Assembly (NCBI GenBank): GCA_030374765.1
Contig: JARGXX010000109.1
Coordinates: forward strand, 868,001-932,000
Direction of reading: 5' to 3'
Length of the DNA stretch: 64,000 nucleotides
Origin: Agarophyton chilense
Taxonomy: Eukaryota; Rhodophyta; Florideophyceae; Gracilariales; Gracilariaceae
The notes under the pieces are model-generated. The model saw only the letters and a list, made by a program, of their open reading frames with translations, did not search any database and was not told where the DNA came from. Positions within the stretch are counted from its first letter, which is position 1, and each line of letters opens with the position of its first letter. Shown piece by piece: positions 53,941 through 62,714 of the stretch. Position numbers and translations under genes: made by a program.

Positions 53941-54585
53941 ATGAAGCTTTTCGTTATGAACCTTGTAATTTTTTGCACTTTGTTGGGATTTGTATCTGCA
54001 GTTCATGTTGACGGTGACCTGTTTGATTCTTCAGAACATATCTCGAATTCTTTCTCAGTCTTTGAGAGAACTACAGAAGGCCGTTCCGCCCGTGGATGGC
54101 AAACCTTTTCTCTGGAACGCTCGAAGAATCAGTTACAAATTCTGGAAACAGAAATGGATCGGGTCCGAGAAGCATATCAATGCCAGAAGAAAAAAGATAG
54201 CATTCTACGCATTCTCTATTGGAGAGAAAAGCACTCAATGTGTCGAATTTCCGAGTGGCGTGCCGCGCGAGATTGCAACAAGAAGTGGGGTATCAAAAAG
54301 AACCTCAGGAATGGCAAGAATATGTGCAACTGGGATAAGAAATGCATGGCCAAGCACGTTTGGCCCCTTCAGAGGATGCTTCAGAAAGCTGAAGCAGCTT
54401 GCAAGTGCATCGGAGGATCAATTTTTGCTGACGAGATAAGAAAGGCAAATGGAATCAAATGCCCGAAGACAAGAAACGGCTGGGATGTGAAGTCTGAAAT
54501 TAGAAAACTTCAAATGAAGATTGATTACTTAGAGAATGTACTTGCCAAACGGAGTGCTGCTCCTAGGCTCAGATGGAAGAACTGA
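53941..54585 (+). CDS. Secreted eight-cysteine, Trp/Lys-rich protein, family copy 2 (214 aa)
   Basis: MKLFVMNLVIFCTLLGFVSA is a signal peptide with cleavage near residue 20. The remainder matches copies 1 and 3 in order: an acidic N-terminal linker, a G-W-Q-T-F-S element near 53, and a heptad-like helix (QLQILETEMDRVREAYQCQK). The basic core holds C's in Y-Q-C-Q, S-M-C-R, D-C-N-K, M-C-N-W-D-K-K-C, C-K-C and K-C-P-K, with the block HVWPLQRML between. A second helix (IRKLQMKIDYLENVL) and an A-P-R tail follow. All eight cysteines are conserved, which predicts four disulfides. Length equals copy 3 exactly. A TATA box lies upstream, and the gene starts 300 bp beyond the right end of the DNA transposon. 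Function unknown; probably extracellular. Confidence 0.82.
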   Translation: MKLFVMNLVIFCTLLGFVSAVHVDGDLFDSSEHISNSFSVFERTTEGRSARGWQTFSLERSKNQLQILETEMDRVREAYQCQKKKDSILRILYWREKHSMCRISEWRAARDCNKKWGIKKNLRNGKNMCNWDKKCMAKHVWPLQRMLQKAEAACKCIGGSIFADEIRKANGIKCPKTRNGWDVKSEIRKLQMKIDYLENVLAKRSAAPRLRWKN

Positions 54586-55641
54586 CAATATGGCTGTAAA
54601 TGCCATTGAATAGAGAGTACAAAGAATGTGTTTTTTATGGATGGTTTTCTTTTGTGTACATTTGTATGCATTCGTAAGGAAATTATCCACACTTGTGTGA
54701 AAGCTTCAACAAGTGAGAAAGAATCAATCTTTGTTAGTGCTTATGTTTGAGGTTGATGGTTCGTTTGACTTAAGTAGTTTACGGTTTCTTTTATTGGAAT
54801 ATAGACCTTTTAAATATTGTTTTCTTAGCGCTCCCCTTATGAGATGTAGTTGATCAGGTTCAAAGTTCATTTTGTAGTCTCATATTAAAACTCCACGGGT
54901 TCTTGGTTTGAGAAATGATGGAGCATACGTGAAATAGATTTATAAAACTCAAGCAACCCGAGATGTCTCCGTATAATTTGATTGTGGGTTAGATATCAAA
55001 AGGTGGGGCATATATTCTCTCTGTTGGCCAGATCCTTCATAACGTACTAAATGCCCAGTTTGTGCTTTTACAGGGGTATGGATAACATACGCTACCCCGG
55101 AGAATCAATTCAGATGCGAAAGGCGTAATGCGTGATGCCCTTCCATTAAGCCTGCGCCGTAGATGATTACTTGATATGTATGGAATTGTTGTGTTTAGCC
55201 ACACATTGTTTGACCTGCGTTTGTGAATTCTCGACCATTGTTAGACTGTCAGCACAGAATATGACGCGAGTTAATGGACACAGAACATCTAGAACAATTT
55301 AGTCCAAGCGGGATTGAAGGAATCTGCTGTACACGGGCGCGATGGCAGAGACCGCGATTGCGCCTGGCGTTGTTGCAGAACCTGATCCCCTCTGCAGCTT
55401 TTGCAGGCACAAGCTCCACCTGTTGAGCATTGCTGTATCCATATAGCGAGGACAGTTACTATCATATTTCGAACACATTATGACAATTACACCGACTTCA
55501 TATGTGAGAAACTGGCTAATCGTAGGAAACGATTCTTACGTGTTTTAATCAAGGTTCCCATCTCATCCTATTGGTGAAACCCCCCAACTCCATTCACGAG
55601 TCGATGACCCAACATAATAGGTGGTCCTTTCGAGGAAGAGT
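54586..55641. other. Intergenic stretch, nothing recognised
   Basis: AT-rich. No supported gene, repeat or RNA. Confidence 0.4.
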
Positions 55642-55648
55642 ATATAAC
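55642..55648 (+). promoter_or_regulatory. TATA box of the 55710 gene
   Basis: TATATAA, 62 bp upstream of the ATG at 55710. Confidence 0.6.
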
Positions 55649-55709
55649 CGACCCTCCCGGATCTGTCATTTCGCCATAGGCATCATGGCATATATCATAG
55701 AACACAACT

Positions 55710-56447
55710 ATGGCGCCATTACTTCTCATATTTTCCTTTGTCTGCTTTTTTCTTCAAAAGTATTGTCGGGCTTCAATCTTGCCAAAAACGTCTCGGCATG
55801 AACATTTGACTCTTTTGAACGAATCCGAAAGAGTGACAATCAATCCCCAAAACCATCCATATCCCGTATCAACCACACAAGTGTCCTTCGAGCAGCTCGT
55901 TAGCACGGGCCTAGTTGTGTCGAAAGGTAGCAGTGGAGTTCTGAATTTCAACATCACTCTAAAGGCTGTCCAAGCGTCAACTCTAGCAAACACCGATCAA
56001 GCGTTCGTGCAATGTCTTACAAATGCAGAAAGATCTCGGTATCAAGAGATGAAAGAATCTTACAATGGAAATTTAATGGTTCCAATGATGCAATGGCTAG
56101 GGGTAAATTTGAATGGAGAAACAACCTTGAGAGACATGAGAAGAGCTCGTCATCGTCAAGAACTCTATGGTGAGAAGTCGAAGGTTGTGAATCAGGTTTT
56201 GTTGGAACAAGTTACTTCCATGGTTCAGATCAGTGGCACTCTCATGGCAGAGGGTGTCAGTATTATGCCCACCACTGTGTTTGCCTTTATCAGGATTGCC
56301 AGAGTTGTACTCGAAGACGGCACTTCAATGACGGTTCTTTCATCGAATCCGAACGACCTGAGAGCAGCTAATTCATGTGGGCAAATGGTGCAATCTAGTA
56401 CCGTAGGTCTCGACATCATTGATCTTCCGCCATCACTGGGGATTTGA
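55710..56447 (+). CDS. Secreted protein of unknown family (245 aa)
   Basis: MAPLLLIFSFVCFFLQKYCRA is a signal peptide; the upstream TATA box supports this start. The mature protein of about 224 residues is soluble and not cysteine-rich. It has a beta-rich N-terminal part (STTQVSFEQLVSTGLVVSKG, then FNITLKAV), a basic helix with LRDMRRARHRQELYGEKSKV at about 142-161, and a beta-rich C-terminal part (MVQISGTLMAEGVS, TVFAFIRIARVVLEDGT). It ends in IDLPPSLGI. No domain is recognised. The alternation around a central helical region could be a compact extracellular fold. It sits in the cluster of secreted-protein genes on the same strand as its two eight-cysteine neighbours, but is not related to them. 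Confidence 0.65.
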   Translation: MAPLLLIFSFVCFFLQKYCRASILPKTSRHEHLTLLNESERVTINPQNHPYPVSTTQVSFEQLVSTGLVVSKGSSGVLNFNITLKAVQASTLANTDQAFVQCLTNAERSRYQEMKESYNGNLMVPMMQWLGVNLNGETTLRDMRRARHRQELYGEKSKVVNQVLLEQVTSMVQISGTLMAEGVSIMPTTVFAFIRIARVVLEDGTSMTVLSSNPNDLRAANSCGQMVQSSTVGLDIIDLPPSLGI

Positions 56448-57306
56448 TAGAGAAGATCAACCTTTTACCTTCCGTCAGGTTTGACTTCTGAAAATTGTTG
56501 GGCCAAAACTTAGCTTTTTGTTGCAACCTTTTGTATGCCTCTTCTTGGTAAGGTAGGAAAAAATAAAAATTGCGCTTGTCGTTTCCGTCCTAGGGGGTCA
56601 GGAACAAACAATGCATGCGATACATTTGAAGTGAGTGCGTTATTGTTCAGTTTTGGAGAGTTGGCTTTCGTTGCGATATGTTTGCATTTCATTCCCGTTT
56701 TGACACTCACCACAATCGGTAAGAAACCATCTGTTGCTCCTGGAATGCTAGCGTCGCCCTTGGCTAACATGACGAGGAGTTAACGGCATTTTGGTGCGCT
56801 CCATGGAAGTGTATTTATTTGAGCGATTTGAGTAGCCAGCCCAAGATACTACAGTCGACTTTTTCGCGACTGCAACTCGGCTACCGTGAGAAGTCGGTAA
56901 TATCATCTTGGGCAAACGATTCCCTTCTTTCTCGTGTTTTGTTTCTGGCTTCTTTTATTCCCCTCACCACCCACCCTAGGAGCAGTACGCTCTGCGGCGT
57001 GCACTACAACAGCCGAGTTCCGGTCTGTTACCTAACCTATCAAACATGAAATGTTTTCGAATCTACTTGGGCACATCGCAGACAATAATTCTCACGAAAT
57101 GAGTGATATACATAGTTGTCCCAGAAAGATGCACGGCTTCCGTGTGCAGTTCCGGTACTGCTTTTGAATCGTAGTTTGGCATTTTCTTTTCAAAGCTAAC
57201 TCCATGTTTTCTGCCATGAGTTTTTGGATTTGTGAACGAAAATTTACCTGCTCTGCTCATGAAACACAACGCAACATTTGTTGAAAATCAAATCCGTTGC
57301 CGTTAA
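56448..57306. other. Intergenic stretch, nothing recognised
   Basis: Short overlapping frames only. Confidence 0.4.
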
Positions 57307-57558
57307 ATGAAACCACTGCTAGACAAAGTGGCGGGATCTGTTGCAATATCAGTTTTGGTTTTAATATCGCGGAATTATTGCTACCCTTCTAGCACTTCGG
57401 AATCGTCAGATTTCAAATGTAACGGGCTGTTAGAACGACCCAATTATTCTCGTAGGCCAGAACAGGGTAGGTCACAACACCTTGCGAGCGGCACCCACCA
57501 AAGAATTCACGAATACAGGCATCAATGTCTTTCCCGTTACGACAGGAGATTACATTGA
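57307..57558 (+). CDS. Doubtful small secreted peptide (83 aa)
   Basis: MKPLLDKVAGSVAISVLVLI could be a signal peptide. The rest is a basic, Arg/His-rich chain with three cysteines (YC, KC, QC). No family, no TATA box, short. It may be chance or a remnant of another secreted-protein gene. Confidence 0.25.
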   Translation: MKPLLDKVAGSVAISVLVLISRNYCYPSSTSESSDFKCNGLLERPNYSRRPEQGRSQHLASGTHQRIHEYRHQCLSRYDRRLH

Positions 57559-58147
57559 AAACTGAGCGTACCACGGTTTGTGATGTATTGAGAGGTGTTG
57601 AGGCAAGCATGCCATTGGGTTTCTCAATCTAAAATGGTGGACAGATCTAGTCACTAGCTAGATTCTAGTGACTCCGTACATTTCGCGAAATTCCAACATA
57701 CATACAGCACAATTATTTTTTCAGAAATCTTAAGAGGTTCCCGCCTCACTGTGCACAGTACACGAAAAGAGGCTGACAAGCACAGACAGGGACGTGTAAC
57801 GAACGGATTGATGTAGACGAAAGTACTTGACCGTGGAATAGGTCTCGTAAAAGATTCCATGAGAGAAGTATGTTCCATTCTGATCCGAAGAATAATCGCC
57901 TTAAGTAGTTCTCTCTTCATCTACGGAGGACGCACTCTTTTTTCCTCATCGTCCGTCAGCCCTCGATCCGAAGTACACGTGCGCTCATTTGGGAGTCTTC
58001 GTCAAGCATTTCTTCTAAAAAACTTTGCTTTATTGTGGACATAAAAGTTCAGGTTGGCATTGGTTCACCGCTGTTATTTGGGTCCCCGCCTTATTGCCAT
58101 CAGTTGAAGTCAAGCAAATCAATTCTTTTTGCTCATTGAAGTTCTGG
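57559..58147. other. Intergenic stretch before eight-cysteine copy 3
   Basis: No gene supported. The translated frame leading into copy 3 is open from 58025, but the signal peptide sets the start at 58148. Confidence 0.4.
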
Positions 58148-58792
58148 ATGAAGTTCACAACCGCTGTTACGGTTCTAATGACCTACGCATCCATCGCGAC
58201 GGTTTTGACTTTGCAATCGGAAGCTCTCGGGCAGAAGATTGTTAAAAGAACTACAATATCATCAAATTTCGATTTGGCTTTGAGATCTGTTTCTGCAGGT
58301 GGATGGACACGAAGCACCTTAACAGCCGCGAAAAATGAACTCAGGTCTCTCGAGAAGGAATTGCAAAGAATTAGAATTATTTATCACTGTCAGAAAACCA
58401 AATCAAGAATTCTTTACTCGTTGTACAAAAAATTGAAGTCTCACAGGTGTGTGAGCTATGAGAAACGGAATGCCAATGGCTGCCATCAGAAGTACGACTT
58501 GCGAATGCACATAAAAGATGGCCAAAAGAAATGCAAGCGGAAGAAGAGCTGTTTGAAACAGTATGTATGGCCTCTTCAATGGAAGCTGAAGGTTTTGAAG
58601 AAATCGTGTCATTGTAGAGAGGGATCCCGGGTTGTGAAGATGATTTGGAAGACCAAGAAGGTTTGGTGCGGGAAATCAAGAAAAGCATGGACGGTAAGAA
58701 AGGACATGGAGAACGTCAAGCGCATAGTTTTGTATTTGAACATAGTACTTCACGGGAAACCGAGTGTTGCTCCTAGACCGAAGCGAGAATGA
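58148..58792 (+). CDS. Secreted eight-cysteine, Trp/Lys-rich protein, family copy 3 (214 aa)
   Basis: The ATG at 58148 is chosen because it gives a signal peptide (MKFTTAVTVLMTYASIATVL) and exactly the length of copy 2. The family layout follows: a G-W-T-R-S element, a helix with ELRSLEKELQRIRIIYHCQK, then cysteines in Y-H-C-Q, R-C-V-S, G-C-H-Q, K-C-K-R-K-K-S-C, C-H-C and W-C-G-K. The invariant V-W-P-L-Q-W-K-L block is present. A final helix (MENVKRIVLYLNIVL) and a tail KPSVAPRPK complete it, shared with copy 1 (KPSVGPR). It is the most basic copy. Copies 1 and 3 share the tail, while copies 1 and 2 share more of the first helix. Single-exon. Function unknown. Confidence 0.8.
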   Translation: MKFTTAVTVLMTYASIATVLTLQSEALGQKIVKRTTISSNFDLALRSVSAGGWTRSTLTAAKNELRSLEKELQRIRIIYHCQKTKSRILYSLYKKLKSHRCVSYEKRNANGCHQKYDLRMHIKDGQKKCKRKKSCLKQYVWPLQWKLKVLKKSCHCREGSRVVKMIWKTKKVWCGKSRKAWTVRKDMENVKRIVLYLNIVLHGKPSVAPRPKRE

Positions 58793-59581
58793 GCTTCTCG
58801 TTATTCGCACACTACTGTTTGAAGTCTATCTTTTGCGACCGACCTTTTTTTCTTTTCTTGTACTCGAATGATGTTTGGGGGCTACAATACCCCCCCCCCC
58901 TTCCCCCTCCTCCTCCCGGCTCTGTGAGGGTGTTCATTATTAGGCTTTTTTCTTGAATGGGGTTACATTCAACACTTTTCTGTTCAAATGCTTCGGAGAA
59001 CTTGGTTTTCTGTATAGTACGTGATGTTCTTGGTTATCGAGGGAAGGAAGGATCTCACAGTACGAAAGGAATGAAATATATATGATCAGTAGCGTCTCTA
59101 GTCTTGCACTGGCTCGAGATCGGCTAAGAACCATCAAATTTGATGGAAGTCAACAAAGATTTAGTTTTTTATACATTTGTAAGAGGCTAAGCAATACGCA
59201 ATGCTCATATAAGAGGCAGTTTGAACTGAGAAAAAGCAAGCATTCGGTCGGTGCAATTATCAACCTTGCAAAGACCGCAACGCCCGGCGAGAGTTCAACA
59301 GCATGCAACACAGCAAAGTGCACCCAGAAAGCAACAAAGGGGCAGCAGAAATGGATGTAAGGGAGTGCAACGGTCCAAGCAACAGTAAAATGATCGCAGA
59401 GGGGGAGCAATACCAAATCGCAGGCACAGTTTGTCCTAATACACTTTGCCTGAGCCTGTGTTACGATCGACCACTGATATGTTGTCCCTTGTATCATGAG
59501 CGGCTCTTGTACACATCTGAGAACAGTGAAGAAGCAGAAAGACATGAATACAACCTCGGGAATGAAAAATATTCATCTCGA
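58793..59581. other. Intergenic stretch with C-rich low-complexity tract
   Basis: A C/T-rich tract lies at about 58890-58918. Otherwise nothing recognised. Confidence 0.4.
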
Positions 59582-60115
59582 TCAATACCCAAACATAGAA
59601 GCGAGAAGCCCCATCATCCGTCGACGAAAACGTCGCTTCTGTCGACGATGCATCCTCGAGTTTTGATAACATCTTCGAGCCGAGTTCCAAGCCGTTCGGT
59701 GTCGCCTTCTTTTCCGACGACGTCTTAGAACACGGTTTCTCGTCAGCATCACAAGACCATAAACCACATCGTAAGCGTAGACTACTTTATAGTCTTCCCT
59801 TTCCGGACAGCCTCGACTGGCTTTTTTCGTTTCTTCGAGAGTTGCGAATGCTTTCAATTCGTTGTGAAAACGATTTTTGCTGGTGACAATGTCGACTTTT
59901 CGGGATGGAACTTCCTCGAAACCAGTGCAAATCTCATTGTGAAGCGGCAGAACCGTGTCGACTCGAAATGATGGGCACGCAACTGGATTTTTGTGTTTTC
60001 GGTGCGTGATTAACTCACGTATACCGTCTCGAGTAATAGAAAAGGCACAGCAACACAGAGCAAGGAATAACAGTCGCAAACCACTTACCAAACGACGATG
60101 CATCGAGGAGCGCAT
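59582..60115 (-). CDS. Secreted protein with a strongly basic C-terminus (177 aa)
   Basis: The ATG at 60115 gives MRSSMHRRLVSGLRLLFLALCCCAFS, a signal peptide or signal anchor. The middle has cysteines in VACPSF, EICTG and RGCPE, and a segment VVYAYDVVYGLVML. The C-terminal 50 residues are extremely basic (RVLRRRRKRRRHR, then RQKRRFRRRMM) and end in LASMFGY. Such a tail could bind anionic polysaccharides of the extracellular matrix, or act as a membrane-active segment. A perfect-looking splice donor (GGTAAGT) occurs within the signal peptide codons, but the frame stays open, so no intron is assumed. It is convergent with eight-cysteine copy 3. No family recognised. Confidence 0.55.
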   Translation of the reverse strand: MRSSMHRRLVSGLRLLFLALCCCAFSITRDGIRELITHRKHKNPVACPSFRVDTVLPLHNEICTGFEEVPSRKVDIVTSKNRFHNELKAFATLEETKKASRGCPEREDYKVVYAYDVVYGLVMLTRNRVLRRRRKRRRHRTAWNSARRCYQNSRMHRRQKRRFRRRMMGLLASMFGY

Positions 60116-61238
60116 CTTCGCACTTGGGCTCTGAGAGAGATCTATGATGTTCCGAACTTGGGTGACAACTTTTGATATTCAAATGAAGAAAAGAATGTCT
60201 TGAAACGAGTAGCTCGGAGATGATTCATTTTTGTAAACGATTTTGGGCGGTTGCCAACTAGGTGGAGTGGATTCGATTGAGATTTTAATGTTGCTCAAGA
60301 ATGATTGGAGGTGACGACGTGGCAGGGTGTGTCTGTACAAAGAAAGTGACCGCCCGATTTTTCGGCAAAGATAATTAATGCACGAAAGACGGATTGGCGG
60401 TGCTGAAACAAGACTTGTCTCAATTGCAGCTGTACGGCTTACCAAGCTTCTGGGAGTTGTTCAGGTTTGTAGAGGTTTGGTGGAAGGAGATCTAAAGTAA
60501 GTTTTGTGAATGATGCCATCGCAGCCGCAAGAGCCAATCCTCCATGTGCGCCTCTACTAGCACGATAGATTTGCGCAGGGGGGTAAGGAGTAAAGGTCAG
60601 AATGCTACATTACTACATAGTAAGGTAGGTGTCTACTACTGGCAATCCTCAACCTTACTATTAGCTACTCAGAACTGTTCCATTCGTGAAAAAGCACTCC
60701 AGTTGGCAATACACGTTTCACGAACAGCTTAAAATAAATTGAAAAAGTGGTTGTCTTCGCCGATTCAGGAGGTGTAGTTGGGCTGTAAGATCGGCAGGGC
60801 TTTCAGCCGGTGTACTGTAGGGCGCGTGATATGGACTCCATATTATGGAGCTGCTCCCAGCGTTGACACAGAAACAGCCAAGACGACTACAGCCATTGGT
60901 CTGTGGAGAAGCGCTCCTCTCTAGTCCTTTATGCCGTAGGCGATTCTGGCTCTCTGCGCACGCGTTTTGCACACTTCGCCAGGAGTATGGCGCGGCCTCG
61001 TTGGCGGAGCTCCACGAAAGCGCTTCCATATGAACGTACGCATACGAAGGGATTGCTAGAGGGCTAGCCCTCGTTAACCCTTGTACATCCGGATGCATCA
61101 GCATGGCATTTAGGAAGGCTCATGACACTCGTTCACGTGTTTTTGTTGGCACGCACAGTCTGAACGGTACCCTTCGTAGCATCCAACAAGATGGGTCAAA
61201 AGCAGATCCCATTTAGCAATTGCTAACCCTTGCGTGTC
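60116..61238. other. Intergenic stretch before the amine oxidase
   Basis: No supported gene. Open frames on both strands at 60720-61100 lack domain features. Confidence 0.4.
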
Positions 61239-62714
61239 ATGGCGCCGAGCGTAGCCATCATCGGGGCTGGACTGTCTGGTTTGTCCGCCGCCGCCCACCT
61301 CCGCCGTCGTCATGCCATCACCGCCACCATCTTTGAGTCGCTACCGCGAGCTGGAGGCCGCGTCCATTCCATCAAGGTCGAGCTGCCGGCAAGCCGACAG
61401 TCGCTCGTGATCGACCTGGGTGCCACCTGGTGCCATGGCACACGCGGAAATTCCGCTTACGATCTCGCCGTAGAAAGCGGCGTCGTGTCGGATCCACGCC
61501 ACGCCGAGGACAGCCCAGACCATAGGGATGAAGATGATGGTGTGTGGCTCTTCTCCGCTCCAGCTGTGGTCGTGAGCCATGGCGTGGCTCGAACCGTGGG
61601 TTCTGAGAGTCTTCTGCCGGTAGTTCGGGCGTATGGCGCCTCCCTGCGGAAGAATGAAAGCGACAGTGTGCGACGATGCGAGGAGGAACGTGACGACGAG
61701 GGCGTCCAGTGGTTCTTGAGGAGATCAACGGGCTTCGACGATATGAGCCCGCTGGATCGCGCTGTGTTTCGGGCACGGGATGCGTTTGAGGCTTGCGTCA
61801 ATGGCTGTGATTCTTCTACGGCAGATTTGTCGTTGAAGCGCTTATCAGATTATGTGACCTTGAAAGGTGATAACGTGATGCTTGATGGGGGAATGGGAGA
61901 GGTTGTCGACACATTTGTTCAGCAATTGCAAGTGTCCCAGCTTATGCTCGGCCGAAGGGTTGTACGCGTAGCTTACGGCGATGAAAACGGCGGAGGCGTG
62001 CGAATCACATTCGAAGATGGCTCCGTCTGGTCAGGAGACTGCATCATATGGACCCCTTCGATCAATGTGACAAAAAGAGCGGTGGTGGAAGGCGTCTTCG
62101 AACCACGCCTACCAGACGAGAAGGTTGCCGCGATGAACGAGAGAGTCCAGGGCTTCGTTGAGAAGGTCTTCGTTTTCTTAAATGAAGCACTCAAGAACGT
62201 GACGTCCGACTGCAGCATGCCTATCATTTGGGAGGACTCAAAAGCCATTCCACAATCTCAACAATGGTTCACGAATGTGTTTTCCGTGCTTTACAGTTCG
62301 AAGCATAATGTAGTTTCATTTTGGCTCACTGGCGAGGCTGCGAAGCATGTGTGTTCCCTCGCGAATGATCTTCAATCGGAACAAGTTGCTTTGTTGTTGA
62401 CGATCTTGTATTCCCAACCAATTACGGTTGGTATGGTGATCTGCTCCGAATGGAGCTTGAACCAGTCTACGCTAGGAAGTTATTCGTATGCGAAGGTACG
62501 ATGCACAAAGGACGCCGTGCAAACACTTGCCAAACCCCTTCCGTCAGCCGATAAACCTCTCGTTTGCTTTGCCGGGGAGGCCACGCACCAGAGCTTTTAT
62601 TCCACTATGCACGGTGCGATTGAGTCCGGGTATCGAGAGGCCGATCGGGTTGCTGCGTTCTTGAGTCAGCAGCCCCTTCGCATTTCGAAGTCAGAAAATC
62701 GAATTGTCAGCTAG
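61239..62714 (+). CDS. FAD-dependent amine oxidase (polyamine oxidase/LSD1-like superfamily)
   Basis: A 491-aa single-exon protein, start MAPSVAIIGAGLSG at the first ATG. The N-terminal Rossmann motif G-A-G-L-S-G (residues 9-14) is followed by the acidic residue binding the FAD ribose (IFES, 31-34). The R-x-G-G-R-V-H signature follows at 37-43 and IDLGATWCHGTRGN at 58-71, as in polyamine oxidases. The middle contains SDYVTLKGDNVMLDGGMGEV, equivalent to the G-G-x-x-x-V/L segment, and CIIWTPSINV. The C-terminal FAD site reads CFAGEATHQSFYSTMHGAIESGYREA (443-468). Length is typical. It probably oxidises polyamines or another amine, making hydrogen peroxide and an aldehyde. No targeting peptide or membrane span is evident, so it is probably cytosolic. 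Substrate cannot be read from sequence. Confidence 0.9.
   Translation: MAPSVAIIGAGLSGLSAAAHLRRRHAITATIFESLPRAGGRVHSIKVELPASRQSLVIDLGATWCHGTRGNSAYDLAVESGVVSDPRHAEDSPDHRDEDDGVWLFSAPAVVVSHGVARTVGSESLLPVVRAYGASLRKNESDSVRRCEEERDDEGVQWFLRRSTGFDDMSPLDRAVFRARDAFEACVNGCDSSTADLSLKRLSDYVTLKGDNVMLDGGMGEVVDTFVQQLQVSQLMLGRRVVRVAYGDENGGGVRITFEDGSVWSGDCIIWTPSINVTKRAVVEGVFEPRLPDEKVAAMNERVQGFVEKVFVFLNEALKNVTSDCSMPIIWEDSKAIPQSQQWFTNVFSVLYSSKHNVVSFWLTGEAAKHVCSLANDLQSEQVALLLTILYSQPITVGMVICSEWSLNQSTLGSYSYAKVRCTKDAVQTLAKPLPSADKPLVCFAGEATHQSFYSTMHGAIESGYREADRVAAFLSQQPLRISKSENRIVS

Noticed and set aside
59303-59728. 141-codon plus-strand frame
   Set aside because: Partly antisense to the secreted basic protein at 59582-60115; no signal or domain.
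60718-61104. 128-codon minus-strand frame
   Set aside because: Starts without protein-like features, no domain, and a plus-strand frame is open in the same place.
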